A stretch of DNA of 64,000 nt from Mesorhizobium sp. (lineage in GTDB: Bacteria; Pseudomonadota; Alphaproteobacteria; Rhizobiales; Rhizobiaceae), in the NCBI GenBank assembly GCA_004020315.1, contig SAQG01000007.1:1-64000 (forward strand). The letters run 5' to 3'. Shown here in pieces: positions 34,350 to 44,354 of this stretch (its first letter is position 1; each line of letters starts with the position of its first letter). Both the position numbers and the translations under genes were made by a program. Below the pieces are notes generated by a model. The model did no database searches, was not told the DNA's origin, and saw only the letters and a list, made by a program, of their open reading frames with translations.

Positions 34350-35528
34350 ATGGACAAGCGCCTCATCTGGCTTGCGCTCGGATCATTCACGATCGCGACA
34401 GAAGGTTTCGTCATCTCCAGCCTGCTGCCCGACATCGCGGGGGACGCCGGCATCTCGGTCCCGCTTGCCGGCACACTGATCACCGCCTTTGCGCTAGCCT
34501 ATGCGCTCGGCACGCCGATCCTGGCGACGCTCACCGGCGAATGGGACCGGCGGCGCGTCATCTTGTGGACGCTGGTGTTCTTCGTGCTGGGCAACCTGGC
34601 GGCGGCGCTCAGTTCCTCCTTCGAACTGCTGCTGATTGCGCGCATCGTCATGGCGCTGTCGTCCGGCCTGTTCGCGGCGACGGCGCAAGGTACGGCCGTG
34701 GCGCTTGTCGATGATCATCACCGTGCGCGCGCCATTGCCGTCGTTGTCGGCGGCACCACGGTGGCGGTGGCGGTCGGCGCGCCGCTCGGCGCACTTGTCG
34801 CGACCGTTGCCGGCTGGCGCGGCACGTTCTTTGCCATCGCTGGGCTCGGCGCACTGGCCGGCGCAATCCTGTGGTACCGGCTGCCGCGCGGCATCGTCGG
34901 CACCAAGCTGCCGCTCAGGCAGCGGCTGGCAGCAACCCTTCGCCCCGGGGTGCCATCGATCCTGCTGACCACGCTGCTGGCGCTCACCGGCGCCTTCACG
35001 GTCTTTGCCTTTGTCGCGCCGCTGGCCATCGAAGGCGGGGGTTTGAGCCCGATCGCGCTGCCCGGCATGCTGCTTGCCTTCGGTGTCGGCGCCGTCATCG
35101 GCAACATCGCCGGCGGGCAGGCCGCCGACCGCTTCGGCGCGACGCGCACCGTCAGCTGGTCGCTGGCGCTGAGCGCGGTCATGCTGGTCATGCTTTCGGT
35201 CATTCCGGCATTCCTGCCGCACAGCATCGCCGGGCCAGCGCTGATGGCCATGATGGTGCCGTGGGGCATTGTCGGCTGGGCCTTCCCGCCGGCGCAGGCC
35301 AGCCGCATCATCAGGCTGGCGCCCGACGCAGCGCCCATCGTGCTGTCGCTCAACGCTTCGGCGCTCTACCTCGGCGTGGCGCTGGGTGCCGTCGTCGGCG
35401 GCGCGGTGCTGCGCTTTGGCGCGCCGGCCGATCTCGGGCTGGTCGCGGCGGTGTTCCCGATACTGGGTCTTGGGGTCATGCTGGCCGGCCATCGGGCGGC
35501 GCGGGCGATTGCCATGCCGGCGGAGTAA
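34350..35528 (+). CDS. MFS transporter (drug:H+ antiporter-1 type)
   Basis: LIWLALGSFTIATEGFVISSLLPDIAGDAGISVPLAGTLITAFALAYALGTPI; 12 TM-like. Confidence 0.92.
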   Translation: MDKRLIWLALGSFTIATEGFVISSLLPDIAGDAGISVPLAGTLITAFALAYALGTPILATLTGEWDRRRVILWTLVFFVLGNLAAALSSSFELLLIARIVMALSSGLFAATAQGTAVALVDDHHRARAIAVVVGGTTVAVAVGAPLGALVATVAGWRGTFFAIAGLGALAGAILWYRLPRGIVGTKLPLRQRLAATLRPGVPSILLTTLLALTGAFTVFAFVAPLAIEGGGLSPIALPGMLLAFGVGAVIGNIAGGQAADRFGATRTVSWSLALSAVMLVMLSVIPAFLPHSIAGPALMAMMVPWGIVGWAFPPAQASRIIRLAPDAAPIVLSLNASALYLGVALGAVVGGAVLRFGAPADLGLVAAVFPILGLGVMLAGHRAARAIAMPAE

Positions 35529-35576
35529 GGGAGATCGCAGAAGCGTGGCGCTGCCCTCATCGCCCTGCCGGGTAGA

Positions 35577-35622
35577 ACTTGGGTTCCTCTCCCCACTCAC
35601 ATCTAGCGGAGCGAGAAACCCA
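35577..35622. repeat. Fragment of the gggttcctc palindromic repeat family
   Basis: agaacttgggttcctctcccca...gcggagcgagaaacccagg; shares agaacttgggttcctc with 24331 region. Confidence 0.65.
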
Positions 35623-35639
35623 GGTCCTGTAACCCCACA

Positions 35640-36293
35640 CTACTTCCAGGTCCGGCGCCTCTCGATCTCGGCTTTGGACGGCTCTTGCTGGGCAAAGGAC
35701 CCAGTCTTGATTTCACCGGCGCGTTCATAGGTGGCTATGATGACGCCGGTGGTCGATGCCTGCGAGCGGTTCAGCTTGAAAGCCGCCGGAATTGCGCCGC
35801 TGCCGAACAGCCGTTTCCCCTTGCCCAGCACCAGCGGGAAGGTCAGCAGGCTGATCTCGTCGATCAGGTCGTTGGCGAGCAAGGTCTGGATCAGCTCGCT
35901 CGAACCCTGGATGAGCAGGTCGGGGCCGTCCTCCTGCTTGAGCTGGCGCAGTGCGGCCACGACGTCGTCGCCCAGCCACTGGCTGTTTTGCCACGACAGC
36001 GTATCGGGCCGGTGCGTTGCAACATATTTGGTGGCGGCGTTGAAACTGTCGGCGATCGGATCGTCTTTCTGGTAGGGCCAATGCGCGGCGAAGATGTCGT
36101 AGGTCTTGCGGCCGAGGAGCAGCGCGAAGGGCTTTGCGAAGATCTCACCAATAAAGGCGCCCCCGACGTCGTCCCAGTAATGGAACGTCCAGCCACCGAA
36201 TTCGAAGCCGCCGACCGGGTCTTCTTCCGGCCCGCCAGGCGCCTGCATGACGCCGTCGAGGCTGACGAATGTCGCAGTGATGATTTTCCTCAT
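35640..36293 (-). CDS. Dihydrofolate reductase-family (RibD C-terminal-like) protein
   Basis: MRKIITATFVSLDGVMQAPGGPEEDPVGGFEFGGW; DLLIQGSSELIQTLLANDLIDE. Confidence 0.9.
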   Translation of the reverse strand: MRKIITATFVSLDGVMQAPGGPEEDPVGGFEFGGWTFHYWDDVGGAFIGEIFAKPFALLLGRKTYDIFAAHWPYQKDDPIADSFNAATKYVATHRPDTLSWQNSQWLGDDVVAALRQLKQEDGPDLLIQGSSELIQTLLANDLIDEISLLTFPLVLGKGKRLFGSGAIPAAFKLNRSQASTTGVIIATYERAGEIKTGSFAQQEPSKAEIERRRTWK

Positions 36294-36740
36294 TGGATTC
36301 TCCCTTTTCATCATCCGTGCCGTTGCGGCCCGATTTCGGCCAAAGGACGTGCGAGCGGACGCCTGCCCGACAGAGCCGGAAAAACTTCCAGCGCTCCAGC
36401 CGGCGATGGGCAAGCATCGAATGCCTCGCCTCGGCAATTCTGGTCATGACGCGTAAGCAGATAGCGTAGCCGGCCGAATTGTCGCGTTAGCCCTCGCGAG
36501 CCACGATCCTGCCTTCAATACACGGCCGGGGAAAACGCCGTCAGCCGAAGCCGGCGCTGGATCGGCATATTCGCCGTTCTATCTATGTCAGGGCTGAACA
36601 TTATGCAACATGCTATATTTCATTGTTTGTGCTTCTGAGTGGCACCCCTTGGCGGCGAAGCGCGGGTGAATCGGAAACGCCGGTTGCACCTGCCGTCGAA
36701 GGCAAATAAACGGCCAGAAGAATGGAAGCCCGTGCTATGA

Positions 36741-36773
36741 ATGTATAAATGCCGGGAAATGTATAAATGCCGG
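36741..36773. repeat. Perfect 15-bp direct repeat overlapping mntR start
   Basis: atgtataaatgccgg at 36741-36755 and 36759-36773. Confidence 0.8.
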
Positions 36774-37261
36774 CCTATCCGCCGACAGTCGAAAAGGAGC
36801 GCGTATTGGCGCTGAAGAACGGACCGGTTCCACGCGAGAAGCCGCTGCCTGACGCCCAAATTCACTCGGAGGGGTTCAGGCAGACGCGCGAAGCGCGGCG
36901 CAGTGCGCTGGTCGAGGACTATGTCGAGCTCATCGCCGACCTGATCGAGGACGGCAACGAGGCGCGCCAGGTCGATATCGCGGCGCGGCTCGGCGTCGCC
37001 CAGCCGACCGTGGCCAAGATGCTGACGCGGCTGTGCGCGGATGGGCTCGTTTCCAGGAAACCCTACCGTGGCGTGTTCCTGACCGATGCCGGCCGCAAGG
37101 TCGCGGAAGAGAGCCGCATTCGCCACCAGACGGTGGAAGCCTTCCTGCGCTCGCTTGGCGTCAGCGCCGAGACGGCGCGCATCGACGCCGAGGGCATCGA
37201 GCACCATGTCAGCGCCGAGACGCTTGAAGCGTTTCGCAAGGCAATGACAGCCACACGCTAA
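36767..37261 (+). CDS. mntR: Manganese-responsive transcriptional regulator (DtxR/MntR family)
   Basis: [81 protein letters not shown]. Confidence 0.88.
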   Translation: MPAYPPTVEKERVLALKNGPVPREKPLPDAQIHSEGFRQTREARRSALVEDYVELIADLIEDGNEARQVDIAARLGVAQPTVAKMLTRLCADGLVSRKPYRGVFLTDAGRKVAEESRIRHQTVEAFLRSLGVSAETARIDAEGIEHHVSAETLEAFRKAMTATR

Positions 37262-37358
37262 TTCTACCGCCATTGCCGACAGTCCTGCCGGAACCGCCGC
37301 GTTGCCGCTGCGTTTGAAATCGTGCCCAGCGATTGGCGCGAGACCGAGGAGGATCACC

Positions 37359-37547
37359 ATGGGCGTTGAACAGGCACCGACAGGGAAGGGCAAGCAAGCG
37401 GCCAAGGGATTGAAGCAAGCTGCGGCGAAGGACGAGCGCAAGACGGAAGCGGATACCGGCCGCCCGCTCAAGAAGGGTGCGGCCCGCTTCGAGGAGCGGT
37501 CGAAAAGCTCGGACGGCAAGAGCGCGGGCACCAAGCAGAAGATCTGA
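37359..37547 (+). CDS. Small lysine-rich hypothetical protein
   Basis: MGVEQAPTGKGKQAAKGLKQAAAKDERKTEADTGRPLKKGAARFEERSKSSDGKSAGTKQKI; low complexity. Confidence 0.5.
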   Translation: MGVEQAPTGKGKQAAKGLKQAAAKDERKTEADTGRPLKKGAARFEERSKSSDGKSAGTKQKI

Positions 37548-37748
37548 GTGTAATCGCCAAGTCCAAGACCTAAAAAAGGTGCCGGCAGGCCTCTCAGCCG
37601 CGGGTTTCGTGCATCGACTGACCCTGAGCCGGCGGCCGTTCACGCGAAAAATACTGTGACTTGGCGCAACCATTGAGATAATTGTTTGTTGGGTCGGATC
37701 TGGCCATGAGATCGGCAAGTACCGACACGTGCATCGCGGGGAGTTGCC

Positions 37749-38675
37749 ATGCTCTGGAAGGGCCGTCGTCAAAGTGACAATGTCGAGGACCAACGCGGAC
37801 CGAGCGGCGGGTTCAACCTGCCGCGCGGCGGCCCCGGCCGGTTCCGCATCCCGATCGGCGGCCGCTCCGGCGGCGGGATGTCGCTGTCGACCATCATCAT
37901 TCTTGTGGTCCTCTATTTCGGGCTGAAGGCATTCGGCATCGATCCGCTGCAGATCCTGGCCGGCGGCGATGGCGGCTTGGCGCCGGGCGGCGGCGGTCAG
38001 ATCACCGACAACAGCGGCGGGGCCGGTGCGCCGGCCTCCGACGAGATGAAACAGTTCGTCTCGACGGTGCTGGCCGAGACCGAGGACACCTGGACCGGCA
38101 TTTTCCAGGCCGAGGGCCTGACCTACGAGGATCCGAAGCTGGTGCTGTTCAGCGGCCAGATCCGCTCGGCCTGCGGCTCCGCCTCGTCTGCGGCCGGACC
38201 GTTCTACTGTCCCGGCGACCGCAAGGTCTATCTCGACACCACCTTCTTCCAGCAGCTCGACCAGCAATTCGGCGCCTCTGGCGATTTCGCCCAAGCCTAT
38301 GTGATCGCGCATGAAGTCGGCCATCATGTGCAGAACCTCACCGGCATCCTGCCCAAGTTCAACCAGATGCGGCAGCAGATGGGCGAGGCCGAAGCCAATC
38401 ACATGTCGGTGCAGGTCGAGCTTCAGGCCGATTGCTTCGCCGGCGTCTGGGCGCATTTCACCGGGCAGAAAGGCATTCTGGAACAGGGCGACATGGAAGA
38501 GGCACTGAACGCCGCCAAGCAGATCGGCGACGACACGCTGCAGAAGAGGATGCAGGGCTATGTCGTGCCGGAAAGCTTCAACCACGGCACCTCACAGCAG
38601 CGGCAGACATGGCTGGAGCGCGGCTACAGGAGCGGCAAGCTCTCGGACTGCGATACGTTCAACACCCCGATCTGA
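37749..38675 (+). CDS. ypfJ: Neutral zinc metallopeptidase (YpfJ family)
   Basis: AYVIAHEVGHHVQNLTGILPKFNQMRQQMGEAEANHMSVQVELQADCFAGVWAH. Confidence 0.93.
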   Translation: MLWKGRRQSDNVEDQRGPSGGFNLPRGGPGRFRIPIGGRSGGGMSLSTIIILVVLYFGLKAFGIDPLQILAGGDGGLAPGGGGQITDNSGGAGAPASDEMKQFVSTVLAETEDTWTGIFQAEGLTYEDPKLVLFSGQIRSACGSASSAAGPFYCPGDRKVYLDTTFFQQLDQQFGASGDFAQAYVIAHEVGHHVQNLTGILPKFNQMRQQMGEAEANHMSVQVELQADCFAGVWAHFTGQKGILEQGDMEEALNAAKQIGDDTLQKRMQGYVVPESFNHGTSQQRQTWLERGYRSGKLSDCDTFNTPI

Positions 38676-38865
38676 GGTGTTCGGACTCCCGTTGAAATGA
38701 CCGTTGAAGCGTCGCCGGCCCTGCAGGATATTGGCCGCACTCATGTCGACAGTTGATGTCAGGATCAAAATTCCTGGAGTGTTCCCTTATTCTTCTGTGT
38801 GACTGACTGGCCTATAACAAGCGCTTCCGCCTTCGCCCCGAGGCGGCTCCAGGAGTCGATACGTC

Positions 38866-40118
38866 ATGATCGAAGCCAAAACCGCCAGGCGGGGTCTTGC
38901 GCTTGTTTTCACCACGCTGCTGCTCGACATCACCGGCATCGGCATCATCATGCCGGTGCTGCCGGCCTATCTGCAGGAACTGACGGCGTTGGTGTCAGCG
39001 AAGCGGCGATCGAAGGCGGCTGGCTGTTCTTCGTCTATGCGGCCATGCAGTTCCTGTTCGCGCCGCTAGTCGGCAATCTCAGCGACCGCTTCGGGCGCCG
39101 CCCGATCCTGCTGGCCTCGGTGCTGACCTTCGCCATCGACAATCTGATCTGCGCCGTAGCCTGGTCGTATTGGGTCCTGTTCATCGGCCGGTTGCTGGCC
39201 GGCATTAGCGGCGCCAGCTATTCGACCGCCTCCGCCTTCATCGCCGATGTCAGCACCGACGAGAACAGGGCGAAGAATTTCGGCCTGCTCGGCATCGCCT
39301 TCGGCGTCGGTTTCATCATCGGCCCGGTGCTGGGCGGGTTGCTTGGCGAATTCGGGCCGCGCGTGCCGTTCTGGGGCGCGGCCGTGCTTGCTCTCATCAA
39401 CTTCATCGTCGGCTGGTTCTTCCTGCCCGAAACGTTGGAGCAGCATCACCGGCGCCGCTTCGAGTGGCGCCGCGCCAATCCTCTCGGCGCCCTGAAGCAG
39501 ATGCGCAACTATAAGGGGATCGGCTGGATCGGGCTGGTGTTCTTCCTGATGACGCTCGGCCACATGATGTACCCTGCCGTGTGGTCGTTCGTCGGCAGTT
39601 ACCGCTACGGCTGGAGCGAACAGCAGATCGGCCTGTCACTCGGCGTCTTCGGCCTTGGCGGGGCACTGGTGATGGGTTTTGTCCTGCCGCGCGTCGTTCC
39701 ACGGCTCGGCGAATGGCGGACCGCCGCCATCGGTCTTGCTTTTACCGCGCTCGCCGCCTTCGGCTATGCCGCGGCATGGAAGGGCTGGATGATCTATGCG
39801 GTGATCGTGGCGACCTGCCTCGAGGCGCTGGCCGACCCGCCGCTGCGGAGCCTGGCGGCGGCCAAGGTGCCGCCTTCCGCGCAAGGCGAATTGCAAGGTG
39901 CGATGACGAGCGTGTTTTCGATCACCAGCATCATAACGCCGTTGCTTTACACCGGAATCTTCGCCTGGTTCACCGGGCCGAGCGCGCCCGTGACGTTCGG
40001 CGGCGCGCCCTTTGTGCTCGGCGGTATCTTTCTCGCTCTGTCGCTGATCGCATTCGTACTCAGGGTCGAAAGACCGGCCGCGGTGGAAGACGTCACGACG
40101 GCGACGGTGCGAACCTGA
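38866..40118 (+). pseudogene. TetA-like (TCR/Tet family) MFS transporter, N-terminal frameshift
   Basis: MIEAKTARRGLALVFTTLLLDITGIGIIMPVLPAYLQELT in one frame; GVGVSEAAIEGGWLFFVYAAMQFLFAPLVGNLSDRFGRRPIL in the next; junction at ~38984-38987 acgg(g)cgtt. Confidence 0.8.
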
Positions 40119-40119
40119 A

Positions 40120-41325
40120 TCAGGCGCGCTCCGTCAGCGCCGGCTCGCCGCGCTTTTCGCGGATGAGATTGACGAAGCGGCGGAACAGATAGTGCGAATC
40201 CTGCGGGCCGGGCGAAGCTTCGGGATGGTGCTGGACCGAGAACACAGGCCTGCCGGTCAGAGTGATGCCGCAATTCGAGCCGTCGAACAGCGAGACGTGG
40301 GTTTCTTCGACGCCGCTCGGCAACGAGTCGGCATCGACGGCAAAACCGTGATTCATTGAGACGATCTCGACCTTGCCTGTGGTGTGATCCTTAACCGGAT
40401 GGTTGGCGCCGTGATGGCCCTGATGCATTTTGGCGGTCTTGCCGCCCAGCGCCAGCGCCAGCATCTGGTGGCCGAGGCAGATACCGAAGACCGGGATGTC
40501 GGTCTTCAGCAGGTCCTGGATGACCGGAACGGCATAGTTGCCAGTGGCTTCCGGATCACCGGGACCGTTGGAGAGAAAGATGCCGTCGGGCCGCATGGCG
40601 AGGATCTCCTCGGCGCCGGTGTTGGCCGGTACCACGGTGACCTTGGCGCCAAGGCCGGCAAGCAGGCGCAATATGTTGCGCTTGACGCCGTAGTCGATGG
40701 CGACGACATGCATGGACGGATCGGTCTGTTCGCCAAAGCCCTCGTCCCAGACCCAGGGCGTCTCGCGCCAGACCGAGGACTGGCCGGAAGTGACGTCCTT
40801 GGCCAGGTCAAGCCCGATCAGGCCGGACCAGGCGGCGGCGCGGCGCTTCAGATCGTCAATGTCGAAGATGCCGTCGGGCGCGTGCGCGATGACGGCGTTG
40901 GGCATGCCCTTTTCACGGATCAGCGCGGTCAGCGCCCGGGTGTCGATGCCCGAAAGCGCGACGATGCCGCGTTTCTTCAGCCATTGGTCGAGACCAGCTG
41001 CGGCGCGATAGCTGGACGGATTGGTGACGTCGGCCTTGAACACGGCGCCGACGGCGCCCGCCCGCGCAACCGGGTTGAGCTCCTCGATGTCCTCGTCATT
41101 GGTGCCGATATTGCCGATATGCGGGAAGGTGAAGGTGACGATCTGACCGGCATAGGAGGGGTCGGTGAGGATCTCCTGGTAGCCGGTCAGCGCGGTGTTG
41201 AAGCAGACCTCGGCGACGGCGGAGCCAGCAGCGCCGAGCCCGCGACCCTCGATGACGGTGCCGTCGGCCAATACCAGCAGGGCGGTCGGCTTCTCGGTGG
41301 CCCAGGGGGCGGTCGTCGTTGCCAT
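40120..41325 (-). CDS. carA: Carbamoyl-phosphate synthase small subunit
   Basis: ALLVLADGTVIEGRGLGAAGSAVAEVCFNTALTGYQEILTDPSY; GICLGHQMLALALGG glutaminase motif. Confidence 0.96.
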   Translation of the reverse strand: MATTTAPWATEKPTALLVLADGTVIEGRGLGAAGSAVAEVCFNTALTGYQEILTDPSYAGQIVTFTFPHIGNIGTNDEDIEELNPVARAGAVGAVFKADVTNPSSYRAAAGLDQWLKKRGIVALSGIDTRALTALIREKGMPNAVIAHAPDGIFDIDDLKRRAAAWSGLIGLDLAKDVTSGQSSVWRETPWVWDEGFGEQTDPSMHVVAIDYGVKRNILRLLAGLGAKVTVVPANTGAEEILAMRPDGIFLSNGPGDPEATGNYAVPVIQDLLKTDIPVFGICLGHQMLALALGGKTAKMHQGHHGANHPVKDHTTGKVEIVSMNHGFAVDADSLPSGVEETHVSLFDGSNCGITLTGRPVFSVQHHPEASPGPQDSHYLFRRFVNLIREKRGEPALTERA

Positions 41326-41586
41326 GGCGGCACTCCTAAAGGCTGCGCCCTTCAATCGGCGCAACAACAGGCGCGAAGCGGCGATTTCACAGCCTCGGCG
41401 CGCAACAAAAATTCAGTTCATGCAAGGCCCAGTACATAGGGGAAGGTGCCAAGGCGGTCAATGACGGCGCGCCGCGCGAGCCTGGATTTATTTCGTTGAA
41501 CAATATCAGAGATTTGCCGGACACCGTGAATTTGCCTTGGGCTTTCGGCGACGCTATTGTTCGCGCCGATCGAAGGAGAAAGCCCT

Positions 41587-42036
41587 ATGCGAGGCAAAAT
41601 CGCCGAAGCCCTGAAGAGTGCGATGAAGACGCAGGACAAGCGCCGGTTGCCGACATTGCGGCTGATCCAGGCGGCCATCCATGACCGCGACATCGCCAAT
41701 CGCGGCGCCGGCAAAGAGCCGGCCAGCGACGACGAGATCCTGCAGATCCTGGCCAAGATGGTGAAGCAGCGCGAGGAGTCCGCCAAGGCGTTCGATGACG
41801 GCAAGCGGCCGGAGCTTGCCGCGCAGGAGCGCGACGAGATGGCCATCATCCGCGATTTCCTGCCGACGCAACTGGGGCAGGCCGAGACCGAAACGGCGAT
41901 CCGCGCCGCCATTGCCGAGACCGGCGCCAGCGGCGTCAAGGACATGGGCAAGGTGATGACCGTACTCAAGGAGAAATACGCCGGCCAGATGGATTTTTCC
42001 AAGGCGAGCGGCATCGTCAAGGGACTGCTGCAGTAG
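41587..42036 (+). CDS. GatB/YqeY domain-containing protein
   Basis: MRGKIAEALKSAMKTQDKRRLPTLRLIQAAIHDRDI; FLPTQLGQAETETAIRAAIAETGASGVKDMGKVMTVLKEKYAGQMD. Confidence 0.93.
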   Translation: MRGKIAEALKSAMKTQDKRRLPTLRLIQAAIHDRDIANRGAGKEPASDDEILQILAKMVKQREESAKAFDDGKRPELAAQERDEMAIIRDFLPTQLGQAETETAIRAAIAETGASGVKDMGKVMTVLKEKYAGQMDFSKASGIVKGLLQ

Positions 42037-42109
42037 GATTTCCCGTTGCAGCTAGGTCGTAAGGCATTGGAGGCGACCGCGAGAAGCCAGCCCTGGCCGC
42101 ATGTGATTC

Positions 42110-42574
42110 TCAGGCGCTCTTTGGTTTCTGAGAGCGGGTGGGGCGGGCGGTAGCTCGCACCGACATGTTCAGTGCCGCGGCGGCGCGAATGAGCGCCTTC
42201 AACGCCTCTTCGTCGATCGTGTCGCCCTCATGGATATCGATGGCGCGCCTGGTGTTGCCTTCGAGGCTGGAGTTGAATAGGCCTGAAGGGTCTTCCAGCG
42301 AGGCGCCCTTGGCGAAGGTCATCTTCACGACATTCTTGTACGTCTCACCGGTGCAGATAATTCCGGCGTGCTCCCACACCGGAACTCCTCTCCACTTCCA
42401 CTCCTCGACCACTTCGGGATCGGCCTACTTGATGAGGGTTCGGACCCGAGCGAGCATCTCGCCCCGCCAATCGCTCAGCTCGTTGATTCTCTCATCTATC
42501 AACTGAGAGGGAGAACGTCCTCCTTCTCCCTCCCTTGAGCCGCTCTTCTTCATGGCTGTTGTCGCTTTTGTCAT
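42110..42574 (-). pseudogene. DUF1801 domain protein interrupted by an in-frame TAG
   Basis: MTKATTAMKK..LIDERINELSDWRGEMLARVRTLIK-TAG-ADPEVVEEWKWRGVPVWEHAGIICTGETYKNVVKMTF in a single frame. Confidence 0.85.
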
Positions 42575-43635
42575 GGTTAGTCCCAGTGGCTTGTGCACGT
42601 CCGGCGTCCGTCGTCTCACGACGGCATCGATGCGGCGAGCCGTTTGCCAACCCGGCGCGGGCGACAACTCTCGACATCGAGGAGGAACCTTCGCCGCTCC
42701 AGACCCGTTTTGCAACGAGGATCATACGAAAATGGAGCTTCGATTTGCCGGCGCGTTTGTTGAACATTGTCGGCGCCGCCACCAGCGCAGGCGCCTATTC
42801 GCCGGGGCAGGAACAAGCCCCTTCGGCCTTTCGGCGACATGGGCTCGCAGAGGCGCTCGCGCGCCGAGGCAGAACCATCAGGGATCAAGGCGATGTTGCA
42901 CCGTTCCGATGGCGACCGGATCCTTTGCGGCCGCAGGCAATGAATCTAGAGGCCGTGCGCCACGCCTGTGACTTGGTCGCAAGCCACGTGGCGACGGCGA
43001 TCGCAGCGCAGGAAGACGTGCTTGTTTTAGGCGGCGATTGTACTGTGGAACTGGGAACGGTCGCCGGAGCGAACGCGGCTGGTGCACGGATCGGCCTCGT
43101 CTACATAGATTTCGATACCGATCTCAACACACCTGACACGAGCGACGGCGCCTTGGACTGGACGGGTGTCGCTCATCTGCTCAACATTCCCGGATGCGAG
43201 CCTTCGCTCGCCAGGCTCGGCCCAACCCGCCCGATGCTTGTGCCTCAGCAACTCCTCTATTTCGGCGTCGAGAATATCACTCCGCCCGAAGCCGCTGCGA
43301 TCAGAGATAATGCGATCAAGGTTATATCGCGTGAGGAAGCTTTGAGTGATATCGAGGCGGCGGCGGCGCGCGCGGCCGAATGGGCAGCGCGCTTTGACTG
43401 CGTGCTTATTCACTTCGATGTCGATGTGCTCTCCTTTATCGATTTTCCGATTGCTGAGAATGTGCGCCGTTGCGACGGTCTCAAACTGGAGCAGGCCGCC
43501 TTCGTGCTAAAGCAGCTGATGGCCCTCCGGCAATGGCGCGGCCTGACCATCACAGAAGTAAATCCGGCCCATGCGCCAGACGAGTCCGCCGCGTTCGTAC
43601 GCTTAAATGAGGTGCTTGCAGACGCCATTGGGTAA
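42535..43635 (+). CDS. Arginase/agmatinase-superfamily protein (true start downstream of 42535)
   Basis: DVLVLGGDCTVELGTVAGA; IGLVYIDFDTDLNTPDTSDGA; CVLIHFDVDVLSF. Confidence 0.82.
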   Translation: MSRSSSWLLSLLSWLVPVACARPASVVSRRHRCGEPFANPARATTLDIEEEPSPLQTRFATRIIRKWSFDLPARLLNIVGAATSAGAYSPGQEQAPSAFRRHGLAEALARRGRTIRDQGDVAPFRWRPDPLRPQAMNLEAVRHACDLVASHVATAIAAQEDVLVLGGDCTVELGTVAGANAAGARIGLVYIDFDTDLNTPDTSDGALDWTGVAHLLNIPGCEPSLARLGPTRPMLVPQQLLYFGVENITPPEAAAIRDNAIKVISREEALSDIEAAAARAAEWAARFDCVLIHFDVDVLSFIDFPIAENVRRCDGLKLEQAAFVLKQLMALRQWRGLTITEVNPAHAPDESAAFVRLNEVLADAIG

Positions 43636-43648
43636 TTCGCGACGCATC

Positions 43649-44185
43649 TCACATTCGTTCGCCGGGCAATTGGCTGGCTTGCCTCACCCAAGCGGCAAAC
43701 TGAGCTTCGTCGAGCTGGTCTTCATAAACGTCGAGATAGCGCACTTCCTTGTGCTTGGATTCCCCGGGAGGAAGAGGACGCAGCGACGAGCCTCGGAAGA
43801 AGGTCACTTTGACGTAGCGGGTGAACACATGGAACGACAGGAACCAGCCCTGGCCCTCGATGCCGTAAAATGGCGAGTTCCATTTGACGGCCTTGTGCAC
43901 CCCGGGGACGGTGCGCGCGATGATCGCGTCGAGACGGCGCCCGACGTCGCTTTTCCAGCCCGGCATGGCCGCGATGTAGGCCTGCACGGGAGCGTCGCCT
44001 TCAGCCCTCGCGATCTGGGGGTTGCCGCCTGCGAGGAGTGCCGGTTTCGCGGCCTTGCCGGACTGCGGCTTGTGTGCCGCCTCGCCGGACTGCGGCTTCG
44101 GTGCCGCCTCGCGCGGTTTGGTCCTCTTCGCAGCGACCCGCTCGGCGGCGGCCTTCGCCGACTTCTCGGACGTGTGGTCGGCCAT
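43649..44185 (-). CDS. DUF1801 domain protein with Lys/Ala-rich N-terminus
   Basis: VQAYIAAMPGWKSDVGRRLDAIIARTVPGVHKAVKWNSPFYGIEGQGWFLSFHVFTRYVKVTFFRGSSL. Confidence 0.87.
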   Translation of the reverse strand: MADHTSEKSAKAAAERVAAKRTKPREAAPKPQSGEAAHKPQSGKAAKPALLAGGNPQIARAEGDAPVQAYIAAMPGWKSDVGRRLDAIIARTVPGVHKAVKWNSPFYGIEGQGWFLSFHVFTRYVKVTFFRGSSLRPLPPGESKHKEVRYLDVYEDQLDEAQFAAWVRQASQLPGERM

Positions 44186-44354
44186 TGTGTTCACTCCAAG
44201 TGGCAAATCGATGATACTTGATTTTAGAAAGCCGCCCCTGAAGATCAACTTCCGAATCCTATTGATCTTCGCCCAAACCCAATAAGCGCACAGGCGGAGG
44301 CTTCTCCTCCAAAGGGCAGACGTCGCGGAGGCGACCCGGATGCGAGTCGGCCCT

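Noticed and set aside
36620-37534. 304-aa minus-strand ORF
   Set aside because: Antisense of mntR and the small Lys-rich gene; no domain.
37209-38585. 458-aa minus-strand ORF
   Set aside because: Antisense of ypfJ.
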